From Subtercola boreus (GTDB lineage: Bacteria > Actinomycetota > Actinomycetes > Actinomycetales > Microbacteriaceae): a stretch of 43,620 nt of DNA. Shown in pieces: positions 23,934-31,333 of this stretch. Under the pieces are notes generated by a model that saw only the letters and a program-made list of their open reading frames with translations, was not told the DNA's origin and searched no databases. The position numbers were made by a program, and so were the translations under genes. The stretch's first letter is position 1; each line of letters starts with the position of its first letter. Where the stretch lies: contig NZ_NBXB01000010.1 of the NCBI RefSeq assembly GCF_003399635.1, positions 1 to 43,620 on the forward strand. The letters run 5' to 3'.

Positions 23934-24515
23934 ATGGGCAGGCTGATTGGGTATGCGCGGGTGTCGACGAAGAATCAGGACACCGACCGGCAAGAACAAG
24001 ATCTCCTCGCGTCCGGGGTGCGACGGGATGATCTGTACGTCGATCATGGGGTGAGTGGTGCCAGGGCGAGCCGGCCCCAGTTCGACCGGGCGGTGGACGC
24101 TTTGCATGATGGTGACACCCTGGTTGTGACGACGCTTGATCGTTTGGGCCGGTCGACGCAGAACATGCTGGCGTTGCCGGACATGCTTCGGGGGAGAGGC
24201 GCGGGCCTTCGGGTGCTGAACCTAGGGGGTGGGAATGTGGACACGGGGACGCCGATGGGGTCAATGGTGTTCACCGTCATGGCAGCCCTGGCTCAGATGG
24301 AGCTCGACATCAAACGGGAACGCATCACCGATAGTGTGACCAAACGACGCGCTGCAGGAAAAGATCTCGGCGGCAGGAGGCAGCAGTTCACGGACAGCCA
24401 GATCCTGAACGCCCGGCGCCTTATTGATGGTGGGGAGCCGGCGGCGCAGGTGGCCCGGGATATGGGGATGTCCAGGGCGACGTTGTATCGGCGGATCGGG
24501 ACGTCACCGCAATGA
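23934..24515 (+). CDS. Serine recombinase (resolvase/invertase family), left
   Basis: A 193-residue small serine recombinase from the ATG at 23,934, preceded by GGGGGGAG. The catalytic domain starts RLIGYARVST with nucleophile Ser11, followed by DGDTLVVTTLDRLGRSTQNM and the E-helix region MAALAQMELDIKRERI. The C-terminal helix-turn-helix is ARRLIDGGEPAAQVARDMGMSRATLYRRI. All landmarks are in place and the gene looks functional. Such enzymes resolve cointegrates of Tn3-type transposons or invert DNA segments. It reads toward the sugar locus, and a 28-bp repeat follows 71 bp after its stop. A second, 5'-truncated recombinase of the same class lies mirror-wise at 41.3-40.8 kb. Confidence 0.92.
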   Translation: MGRLIGYARVSTKNQDTDRQEQDLLASGVRRDDLYVDHGVSGARASRPQFDRAVDALHDGDTLVVTTLDRLGRSTQNMLALPDMLRGRGAGLRVLNLGGGNVDTGTPMGSMVFTVMAALAQMELDIKRERITDSVTKRRAAGKDLGGRRQQFTDSQILNARRLIDGGEPAAQVARDMGMSRATLYRRIGTSPQ

Positions 24516-24585
24516 GAGCACCACACTCCGATGAGCAGTTGCCTGCGTATGTCGGCCGAAAGCAGGCCGCGGGAACCCGGCGTGG

Positions 24586-24613
24586 GGTCTGCCCAGGGTT
24601 TGATTGTCACCTT
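24586..24613 (+). repeat. Left 28-bp inverted repeat of the sugar island
   Basis: The sequence starts GGGTCTGCCCAGGGTTTG and ends TTGTCACCT. It matches the reverse complement of 40,491-40,518 at 25 of 28 positions. It lies 71 bp after the left resolvase stop. The opposite copy lies downstream of the right resolvase, again between that gene and the sugar locus. From here to ~24,786 I see no recognisable gene. Confidence 0.65.
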
Positions 24614-24786
24614 GACGTGCCCATGGTTTGGTTTCTCGGATTGGTATGAGGATCGGGCCAGTGTCACCGTCACGCAGGTACCACAGCGCATCCGTCAGCA
24701 CTGGCCTCTTCGCGAGAGTACTCGATGCGCGCTCGACAAAGATCTTGCGAACGCCGCTGACGTTATATGGATAGCGAACGTCTACG

Positions 24787-25421
24787 TTGCAGATAGGGAA
24801 CGGCTTCGGGCACTTCACCGCGGCGGCCATCCGATTCGCGCGAGCAGCCGGTGTACGCCACCTCATCTACACATCTGTTTTGCAGGCGCCGAGCAGTCGG
24901 CTGGAAATCGCCGGCGACCACAAAGCCACGGAAGAAGTCATCTCTCAGTCTGGAATCGCAGCGACCATTCTGCGAAACGGCTGGTACACGGAGAATCAAC
25001 GGCTGGACTTCGACAGCGCGCGTGAACGTGGCGTCATCGCAAACAGCATCGGCAGGGGCCGGATCGCATCCGCACCACGCCGGGAGTACGGCGAAGCGAG
25101 TACTGTCGTGGTCGGCACCCCCGGCCACGAGCGCCAAATGTATGAACTGTCCGGAGATTCTGTCTGGTCCTTTCCGGAGTTCGCCAACACCGCAAGTGAA
25201 GTCCTCAAGCGGCCGGTCCGTTACGACGTCTTGACAGGCACCCTGCAAGGCGACCAGTTGACCGCTGCGGGGCTCCCTGAAAAACCGCTGATCTTTTCGT
25301 CCGCGAGTACGCAAATATGGCCGAAGGTGCGCTCAACCTGACGACCGGCGATCTTGCCCGCATTATCGGGCATCCAACCGAATCCATCGTCGACACCTTT
25401 CGCACCTGGCAGGGATCGTAA
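24787..25421 (+). pseudogene. NmrA/QorB-like NAD(P)-binding oxidoreductase, broken
   Basis: The frame from 24,787 carries ARAAGVRHLIYTSVLQAPSS, then DHKATEEVISQSG, ILRNGWYTENQ and YELSGD, characteristic of SDR-like NmrA/QorB quinone oxidoreductases. The N-terminal ~75 residues with the GxxGxxG nucleotide-binding loop are missing. After GLPEK (near 25,278) the frame is lost at a run of five A; in the -1 frame the expected C-terminus continues (TADLFVREYANMAEG, then LARIIGHPTESIVDTFRTW) to the TAA at 25,419. One deleted base explains the shift. A sequencing error would give the same picture for the frameshift, but not for the missing N-terminus. Confidence 0.75.
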
Positions 25422-25459
25422 CGAAAACGTTACAAGCCCACCATTGGCGTTGCGGACCC

Positions 25460-25690
25460 AATGTGCGGCGATCTCGAACAATCGGGCAACCCTGTCGAGC
25501 ATATTCGGGCTCACGAGTAACGGGTTGGGTTGGAACAGTGGCCAGAGGCAGTGGATTCTGATGTGATCGGCCCCAAGCCAGCAATAGCCGTCAGGTCGGC
25601 CACGATCGCTTCGTCGTTCCAATTAGCCCTCGTGTATCACCAGCCCGTGCCCGGAACGTAGTTGACTCGGAATCGAGGCGTGTGGTGCAT
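25460..25690 (-). pseudogene. Glycoside-hydrolase-like TIM-barrel gene remnant
   Basis: Starting at an ATG at 25,690, ten bases past the SIS-gene stop on the same strand, the reading is MHHTPRFRVNYVPGTGW, then TGA (25,637), then YTRANWNDEAIVADLTAIAGLG. After a frame change near 25,580 it continues ADHIRIHCLWPLFQPNP and MLDRVARLFEIAA. This is the N-terminal third of cellulase-like (clan GH-A type) glycosidases, where a Trp would stand at the stop. The remainder is gone. So there is one nonsense codon (TGG to TGA), one frameshift and one large 3' deletion ending near 25,460. It was probably once the downstream partner of the SIS gene. Confidence 0.65.
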
Positions 25691-25700
25691 GTTTGTCGCC

Positions 25701-26477
25701 TCACGCGTGTATCGAAGCGACGCCGGACTGTGCGCCATGCAGGATGCGGCTCGCGCGCCGCGCATGCTCGTCGTATGCCGCTTCGAACAGCTCTTTCGAA
25801 CGCTCGGCTCCGACGACCGCCTCACCTGTCAGCACGGGCGGCAGTTTTCCTTCTGCCCCGAGCAGCGCCGCGGTTTGCACTTTGATCTCGTTGACGATGG
25901 CCACGTAGAGCAAAGTCGAGACCGGGCCGACCGGCGACTCAGCGCCCTCGATCGAAACGAGCGCGTCGCCGTTCGGCACGTCGAGATCGATCACCAGATC
26001 GGCGTGGCGCGCCATCGAACCACCGGCAGCGACCGACGTGACTGCGATCGTCTTGAGCCCGCGCGTCTTGGCGCCGAGCAGCATCTCGACGGGCATCGCG
26101 TTCGAGCCGCTCACGCTGAAACCTAAGTACACGTCGTTCGGGCCGAAGTTGTAGTTCGCGAGCACCGTTTCGGCCATGCCGGAGACGCGTTCGATGAACA
26201 TCGCCTGGCGTTGACCGTTGCTGCCGACGATCTGGGTGTGGAAGCTCGTCGACAGCTCGACCATCGGGTTGAAGCCGGGGAAGGATGCGTAGCGCGGGAA
26301 CATCTCTTCAACCGGAATGCGGGAATGCCCCGACCCGAAGAGGTGCACCATTCCGTCAGACCCGATTGCTTCGGCGCTCCACGCAGCCGCCTCTGCAATC
26401 GCATCCGCTTGGCTGCTCTGAAGCTTGTGCAGTGCCTCGATGGCACGTTCGAGCCACAGTCCTTGGTAGTTCGTCAT
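25701..26477 (-). CDS. SIS-domain sugar-phosphate-binding protein (UPF0309 type)
   Basis: A 258-residue protein from the ATG at 26,477, chosen for the strong AGAGGAG eight bases upstream. One SIS (sugar isomerase) domain spans most of it: AIEALHKLQSSQADAIAEAA, the phosphosugar-binding LFGSGHSRIPVEEMFPR, LGFSVSGSNAMPVEMLLGAK and KTIAVTSVAAGG. The VEEMFPRYA and SNAMPVEM motifs match the UPF0309 group rather than GmhA or MurQ. The role is probably isomerising or sensing a phosphorylated sugar or amino sugar. It is divergent from the GntR regulator with a shared operator region. Confidence 0.85.
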   Translation of the reverse strand: MTNYQGLWLERAIEALHKLQSSQADAIAEAAAWSAEAIGSDGMVHLFGSGHSRIPVEEMFPRYASFPGFNPMVELSTSFHTQIVGSNGQRQAMFIERVSGMAETVLANYNFGPNDVYLGFSVSGSNAMPVEMLLGAKTRGLKTIAVTSVAAGGSMARHADLVIDLDVPNGDALVSIEGAESPVGPVSTLLYVAIVNEIKVQTAALLGAEGKLPPVLTGEAVVGAERSKELFEAAYDEHARRASRILHGAQSGVASIHA

Positions 26478-26520
26478 GAATCTCCTCTGATACCGCTGGG
26501 TCGTCATTTTGTTATACTGG

Positions 26521-26548
26521 TTGTATAGACAAGAACTTGTATAGTCAA
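26521..26548. promoter_or_regulatory. Tandem GntR-type operator
   Basis: TTGTATAGACAA (26,521-26,532) and TTGTATAGTCAA (26,537-26,548) are two near-identical 12-bp half-palindromic sites, 16 bp apart, in the AT-rich gap between the divergent SIS and GntR genes. GTTATACTGG lies just beside them. HutC-type GntR proteins bind such TATA-cored dyads. Control by the adjacent regulator is inferred. Confidence 0.6.
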
Positions 26549-26598
26549 CCACCGCTTGCCTGAGCAAAGCAAGCTGGCTTCGAGAGAAAGGCTCTTGC

Positions 26599-27318
26599 GT
26601 GGCCTCTGAGATGCCCCGGTACCAGGCGATCGAAGCGTGGCTGACGGAACAGTGCACGATCTTGCCGCCCGGTTCATTGCTGCCATCAGAGCCTGAACTT
26701 GCCGCCCGGTTCAACGTGAGTCGCATGACCGCCCGCCAAGCCGCCCAGAACATGGCGCGACGAGGCCTGGTCGAACGACGACAGGGCACGGGAACCTTCG
26801 TCGCCACGCCCGCGCTGCACCGCCGTGACGGGGTCCTTCTTTCGTTCACCGAAGACATGCGGCGGCGTGGAATGACGACGACGTCAAAGGTTCTAAACGG
26901 GGAAGTGACGACGTCGCCACAAGACGCTGTGTCGCTCGGGCTCCACTCAACCGATCGGATCGTTCGGCTTGAGCGAGTGCGCTTTGCGAACGGAGTGCCG
27001 CTTGCTATTGAACTTGTGAGCCTGCCGGGCAAATTCGCCAAAGTACTCGAATTCGACCTGGAGAACGGTTCGCTGCACGCCGCTCTCAGAGAGCTCGGTC
27101 GTGCCATTTCGCACTCCCGCGGGCACGTGACCGCACGACTCGCGAGCGTCGCAGAGTGCCGGACCCTGGAGTTGAGTGCGCCAGCTCCGCTGCTCGTGGA
27201 GTCACGCACGGTCTACGACGACCGCGAGCATCCAATCGAGCACACCGAGACGTCGTACGTCGCCGCGCGGTGGGTCATCGACACGGGAATCTATGCGATA
27301 GACCCTCCCACGAGCTGA
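26599..27318 (+). CDS. GntR-family (HutC/UTRA) transcriptional regulator
   Basis: A 239-residue regulator from a GTG at 26,599 (an ATG lies at 26,611). The winged helix-turn-helix (residues 5-72) reads LPSEPELAARFNVSRMTARQ and RRGLVERRQGTGTFVA. The UTRA effector domain (about 90-235) includes LGLHSTDRIVRLERVRFANG, PLAIELVSLPG and the C-terminal SRTVYDDREHPIEHTETSYV. UTRA domains bind phosphosugars or sugar-acid effectors. The gene sits between the SIS gene (divergent) and the aldolase gene, whose 3' end it overlaps by 28 bp in convergent orientation. It is the probable local repressor of the left arm. Confidence 0.92.
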   Translation: MASEMPRYQAIEAWLTEQCTILPPGSLLPSEPELAARFNVSRMTARQAAQNMARRGLVERRQGTGTFVATPALHRRDGVLLSFTEDMRRRGMTTTSKVLNGEVTTSPQDAVSLGLHSTDRIVRLERVRFANGVPLAIELVSLPGKFAKVLEFDLENGSLHAALRELGRAISHSRGHVTARLASVAECRTLELSAPAPLLVESRTVYDDREHPIEHTETSYVAARWVIDTGIYAIDPPTS

Positions 27319-27923
27319 AGCGCGGCGGCCGCGCGTTCGCTTTGCGTTTCACCCAGTACGGGATCACTCAGCAGCGAGCCGAGCCCAACGGCAACGCAGC
27401 CGGCGTCGAGCAACTCACCAGCGTCAGTGGCAGACACACCACCGGTGGCCATCAACGCCAGTTCGGGCATCGGTGCAAGCAGGTCGCGGATGAACGCAGC
27501 ACCGCCGAGCCGGGCAATCGGGAAGACCTTGATGAGGCGAGCCCCAGACGCTCTGGCAGCGAACGCCTCCGACGGAGTCGCGACTCCCGGAACGCACTCG
27601 AGTGTCAGCGCTCTGCCGAGCTGAACGAACCAGTCGGGCGCTACCGGCGAAACCAGAAATCCGGCACCGACATCGGCGGCCGCGCGCGCCTGGTCGGGCG
27701 ACAGAACCGTTCCCGCCCCGACGCAGAGTCGGTCATCCTGGGCCAGCTCAGCGATCAGACCCTCTGCGTCTGGCACCGTCAGGGTGACTTCGAGTACGCG
27801 ATAGCCAGCCTCGACGAGAAGTTCACACTGCGCCTGAGCCAATGCACGCGTGGGGGTGCGGATGACCGGAACGACCTTCTGCCTGGTGATGAGTTCGATC
27901 GCGTTGTGACGTGTCGCTGTCAC
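27291..27923 (-). CDS. 2-dehydro-3-deoxy-phosphogluconate (KDPG)-type aldolase
   Basis: A 210-residue class I aldolase from a GTG at 27,923 that overlaps the preceding stop (GTGA); AGGGAG lies upstream. It cleaves 2-keto-3-deoxy sugar acids, usually 6-phosphorylated, to pyruvate and an aldehyde (glyceraldehyde-3-phosphate for KDPG). Signatures: KVVPVIRTPT, YRVLEVTLTVPDA, VGAGTVLSPDQA, CVPGVATPSEAF and the Schiff-base Lys in LIKVFP. Eda-family members also include KDPGal aldolase, so the stereochemistry of the substrate is open. It would be the last step of the pathway, delivering pyruvate. Confidence 0.92.
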   Translation of the reverse strand: MTATRHNAIELITRQKVVPVIRTPTRALAQAQCELLVEAGYRVLEVTLTVPDAEGLIAELAQDDRLCVGAGTVLSPDQARAAADVGAGFLVSPVAPDWFVQLGRALTLECVPGVATPSEAFAARASGARLIKVFPIARLGGAAFIRDLLAPMPELALMATGGVSATDAGELLDAGCVAVGLGSLLSDPVLGETQSERAAAALQLVGGSIA

Positions 27924-28921
27924 GGGTACTCCCTGGCGGTTCGGCTTGGTGTGGGGGCGCACTTCCACGTCAAAGCCCGTGCTGCATTACCACCCATGAC
28001 AGCAGAAATCTGGCTTACATCGAGCCCCAACTCAGTCAGGATGAGCGGCAATTCGGTCGCCAACCATGCAAGACCTGGCTCTCCGCCCAGTGAACGCCAG
28101 AGGGACCGACGCGCGCCGTCGGTCCCGACAACAACCTGGGACCCGAACCCCTCTGTTACGAGCGCGCAGATGGCTTGGGCGGTCAAACTCGCGACCCCTT
28201 TGTCGGCCTGACGCAAGGATTGATCGCATTCCAGCACAGCTCCGGTCGACGCAATGTCACGCAAGTGCGACAGATCGGCGATCTTGTCTACGTGGCTCAG
28301 GATGATCTGCGACCCAGCCACTCCCCATCCATTCAACAGTTCCACCTGAGCAATGGCACCAGTGCCACCCTCGCAGTGCGTGATGATCGGCGCGCCGGTG
28401 ACGACGCTGGCCTGAGCGGCCGCTTCGAGGTTACGACGGTCCCGGGCATCCGGATGCTCTCCACTCGTGGCGACCTTGATGACGCCCGCCCGGTGATCGG
28501 TGCGCTCAATGACGGGCGAGGCGTAGTCGAAGAGATCGATTCCCTCGGTCAGATCCGCCACGAAAAGCTCGGCGAGCGCATCGACGCTCACCCGATTCGA
28601 CCAGTGCAGGGGCCCGTAGTAGCGATCGTGGTGCAGCCCGGTGGCTGCGACGATCGCTACCCCGGAGCGTGCGGAGATTCGGGCGAGACGGTCGATCACC
28701 CGGCCCGACGAGCAAGGCATTGCGTCGAGCATTAAACCAACCCCGCTGTGCCTGCACTCAGACAGTTCGGTGACCGCATCCTCTTCGTCGAAGAGGTGGA
28801 TGTGCGGGAAGGCGGCAGCGATGAGTGGAGAGTCGATGATTACGTGCTCGTGCGCGTAGACCACGTCGAAATCGTCGGCGCTTGTGTCGCCGAGTACCGT
28901 TCGGATGAATCCTGCGGTCAC
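27920..28921 (-). CDS. Phosphotriesterase-family (PHP/amidohydrolase) hydrolase, likely sugar lactonase
   Basis: A 333-residue member of the phosphotriesterase family from a GTG at 28,921, overlapping the upstream SDR stop (GTGA). Binuclear metal ligands are visible: the HxH in YAHEHVIID, the Lys for carbamylation in GVIKVATSG, His in ITHCEGG and LSHVDK, and Asp in VVGTDGAR. Characterised relatives outside true phosphotriesterases are often sugar-lactone or phospho-lactone hydrolases, which fits a place between a dehydrogenase and an aldolase. The E. coli relative php lies in the same operon as yhfZ, and a YhfZ-type regulator occurs 8 kb away here. Lactonase activity is inferred. Confidence 0.85.
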   Translation of the reverse strand: MTAGFIRTVLGDTSADDFDVVYAHEHVIIDSPLIAAAFPHIHLFDEEDAVTELSECRHSGVGLMLDAMPCSSGRVIDRLARISARSGVAIVAATGLHHDRYYGPLHWSNRVSVDALAELFVADLTEGIDLFDYASPVIERTDHRAGVIKVATSGEHPDARDRRNLEAAAQASVVTGAPIITHCEGGTGAIAQVELLNGWGVAGSQIILSHVDKIADLSHLRDIASTGAVLECDQSLRQADKGVASLTAQAICALVTEGFGSQVVVGTDGARRSLWRSLGGEPGLAWLATELPLILTELGLDVSQISAVMGGNAARALTWKCAPTPSRTAREYP

Positions 28922-29712
28922 CCGTACACGCTCCAGCCGGCGTCGATGTAGATAACTTGGCCCGTGACTGTTCGAGCGCGCATCAGCCACTCGCAGGCTT
29001 CGGCGACATCGTCTGGCTCAATGAAGCCATCGTCTGTGAGCGGCTGGCGGCTGCGCGCATACGCGGCGACAACGGGGTTCTGCTGGGCCCGCTCCGCCAT
29101 CGGCGTGCGAGTGAGCCCGGGTGCCACCACGTTGACGGTGATTTGTTGACTGGCGTAGTGGGCTGCCGCCGACCGGGCGAGTCCTTCGATACCAGCCTTG
29201 ATCGCTGCGTAGCCGTGGGTGACAAAGAGAGGGCTCGCCGGGTGGCGCGCTAGTGCACTGCCAATCAGTACGGCCGAGCGAAACTCCTGTTCTTCGGTAG
29301 CGGCACCCTGCCTGATGAACTCCCGAAGGGAGTTCATGGTGGTTGCCAGGTTAAGATCGATGTTGCGGTGCAACGAAGGGGTCATCAGCTCATCGATCGG
29401 GCCGTCGCCGAGCGACCTGGCACTACCACCGGCCACCGCAACGAGTCCATCGACCTCACCCATCGCCACTCGCGCTTCGTCGAAGGCGCGTTCCGTCTCG
29501 CCGTCGTCGCTGAGGTCGGCGATGGAGGCGGTCAGCCCGTCTGGCGGGTTCTGCAGCAGCGCCGTGTGGCCGGCCCGCCTCGAGATGACGTGCACGCGGA
29601 AGCCGCGATGCAGCAACAGTCGGGCCGTAGCATCCGAAATTCCGCCGGAGCCCGTCACTACGACTCCACGCACCCGTTCCAATGAGGCGTTCGGACGATC
29701 TTCACGAGTCAT
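28918..29712 (-). CDS. SDR-family dehydrogenase
   Basis: A 264-residue short-chain dehydrogenase from the ATG at 29,712. The nucleotide-binding loop is VVVTGSGGISDATARLLLHR: the TGxxxGIG pattern is kept except that the last Gly is replaced by Ser, a mild oddity. It also has VAVAGGSARSLG, Ser in AVLIGSALARH, YxxxK in YAAIKAGIEGLAR, and the C-terminal VNVVAPGLTRTPM and GQVIYIDAGWSV typical of sugar and polyol dehydrogenases. It probably oxidises a sugar or reduces a keto-sugar in the cytoplasm. It is translationally coupled to the lactonase candidate and, through it, to the aldolase. Confidence 0.85.
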   Translation of the reverse strand: MTREDRPNASLERVRGVVVTGSGGISDATARLLLHRGFRVHVISRRAGHTALLQNPPDGLTASIADLSDDGETERAFDEARVAMGEVDGLVAVAGGSARSLGDGPIDELMTPSLHRNIDLNLATTMNSLREFIRQGAATEEQEFRSAVLIGSALARHPASPLFVTHGYAAIKAGIEGLARSAAAHYASQQITVNVVAPGLTRTPMAERAQQNPVVAAYARSRQPLTDDGFIEPDDVAEACEWLMRARTVTGQVIYIDAGWSVYG

Positions 29713-29829
29713 TTCAGTTGTCTTTCTTGGAAGCGCCGGCAGAGAGTGCATTCCGTTTCGGGGCGCGCAGCGCACGGGCCGAGCTAGTGTGAACAGTCAA
29801 TTGATATGAACAGTCGGGTGGTGCAAGAG

Positions 29830-31152
29830 TCACAGAATTACGTCTCTCGACGCAAGAATCTCGCGAAGTGCCGTGCGATCCACTACACGAACACACACTC
29901 CCGAGCGACTGGCGAGCGCTGCGGCCGTACCCGCGGCCTGGCCCATGGCCATGCACTGTGCGATCGAGCGCACCGACGCGTGTGCATCGTGCGTGGCCGA
30001 GAGGCACCGCCCCGCGACTAGCAGGTTGTTGACGCTCACGGGAAGCAGCGTTCCGAACGGGATTCCATAGGTCGATCCGTCTGGTGCCGGCTGAGCGCCT
30101 ACGTACTCCCAACGGGTGGTCGCCCCATTGCCGTGATCCTCGATCGGCGCACCGCACCGGCCGATGTCGTCTGAATGAGATCGGGCTTCAGCAAAATCTT
30201 CCCGGTCGAGTACGTATTCTCCGACCACGCGGCGGGTCTCGCGCACGCCGATTCGACTTGAGGAACTGATGAGATAACTGTCGGCATAGCCGTCGACCTC
30301 ACCTTTGAGAAACCGCGCGTATTCCCACACCTGGCGACGACCCTCGGCTTCGGCCTTGCTGAGCTGCCAAGGGTCCGTGAGATCGCGCCCAGAAACCCGC
30401 GTCATGTTTGCGTGACGGATGCCGGGAACCGTCGTGATATGAATCGACCCCTCTTGGCGTGGGAGGTCATATGTTCCCTCCGCGACCGCCGTCGACATCA
30501 ACTGGTGAAGCGCAGCTGTGCTTGCAGCTTCGTGCGCGACTCCCCCGACACGAAATGTCGCAGTCGCCGGTTGCAGGCGTGATGATTCCTCCGTGTTGCT
30601 GATCGTTGCTCCGGCGCGCCACGCGACTTCGGCTTCACCCGTTGCGTCAACGAAAACTGATGCGCTCACGAGGCGAGCGCCTGCCTTTGTTTCGACGATC
30701 ACACCGACGAGATCGTTACCTTCGCAGACGACGGCTGTGACGAGGCCGTAGAGCAGCACGGTCACCCCTGAATCGTCAGTCAGTTCATCCCACACCACTT
30801 TCAGTGCCTCTGGTTCATAGGTGACCCCAGTTCCAGCGCCGTAGGTGTTGGGCCTCTCGAATGCGGAGTTGCGAGCGAAAAGCTCTGTGCAGACTTCCCA
30901 GCCGATTCCCCCGACCACGCGTTCTCCGTTGCCGCCGGGAGCATAGAAGCCGTAGAAGGTGTCGAGCACTCGCGTTCCGGTTCCGCCCAAGAATCCGCCG
31001 GACTCGACGAGCAGTGTGGATGCCCCTTCGCGGGCCGCCGCAATGGCCGCGGTCGTTCCGGCAGAGCCGCCGCCCAGAACGACGACATCGCCAGACCACA
31101 GCAGGGGCACGTCGTCGACCTCGTTGGGCGCATATCGTGTTCGTGGCATCAT
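29830..31152 (-). CDS. FAD-dependent oxidoreductase (PF12831 type)
   Basis: A 440-residue flavoprotein. The ATG at 31,152 was chosen because GAGGAG lies 4 bases upstream; ATGs at 31,149 and 31,170 are alternatives. The dinucleotide fold is DVVVLGGGSAGTTAAIAAAREGASTLLVESGGFLGG, and the second FAD-contact motif is NNLLVAGRCLSATHDAHASVR near the C-terminus, followed by AMGQAAGTAAALA. This is the FAD_oxidored family found in many sugar loci. Substrates are mostly uncharacterised and an alcohol or sugar ring carbon is plausible. It is the first gene of the minus-strand arm, divergent from the ABC importer. Confidence 0.88.
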   Translation of the reverse strand: MMPRTRYAPNEVDDVPLLWSGDVVVLGGGSAGTTAAIAAAREGASTLLVESGGFLGGTGTRVLDTFYGFYAPGGNGERVVGGIGWEVCTELFARNSAFERPNTYGAGTGVTYEPEALKVVWDELTDDSGVTVLLYGLVTAVVCEGNDLVGVIVETKAGARLVSASVFVDATGEAEVAWRAGATISNTEESSRLQPATATFRVGGVAHEAASTAALHQLMSTAVAEGTYDLPRQEGSIHITTVPGIRHANMTRVSGRDLTDPWQLSKAEAEGRRQVWEYARFLKGEVDGYADSYLISSSSRIGVRETRRVVGEYVLDREDFAEARSHSDDIGRCGAPIEDHGNGATTRWEYVGAQPAPDGSTYGIPFGTLLPVSVNNLLVAGRCLSATHDAHASVRSIAQCMAMGQAAGTAAALASRSGVCVRVVDRTALREILASRDVIL

Positions 31153-31197
31153 TGCGCTCCTCGCTTTCATTTTCAGTTTTTAGAATATTTATACTTT

Positions 31198-31265
31198 TGT
31201 CAAGCACAAACTCAGATAATTGCTTGAATTAATTGGGTTGACATTATCAGAATTATGAATATAGG
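31198..31265. promoter_or_regulatory. Divergent promoter region of the sugar locus
   Basis: This AT-rich region is unlike its surroundings. On the + strand TTGACA (31,238-31,243) and TATAGG (31,260-31,265), 16 bp apart, face the binding-protein gene. On the - strand a TTGACA box (31,203-31,198) faces the FAD oxidoreductase. TCAAGCA and TGCTTGA (around 31,200 and 31,221) form an inverted repeat between them and could be an operator. Confidence 0.5.
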
Positions 31266-31333
31266 ATCGCATCGTTCGACGCCATCGGGATAGTCGAAAA
31301 GCACCTCATTCAGCAGTCACAGAAGGAGCAGCA

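Noticed and set aside
24516-24786. Minus-strand open frame with ALWYLRDGDTGP-like peptide as a gene
   Set aside because: It runs through the 28-bp repeat and the antisense of the NmrA fragment, with no convincing family match or RBS.
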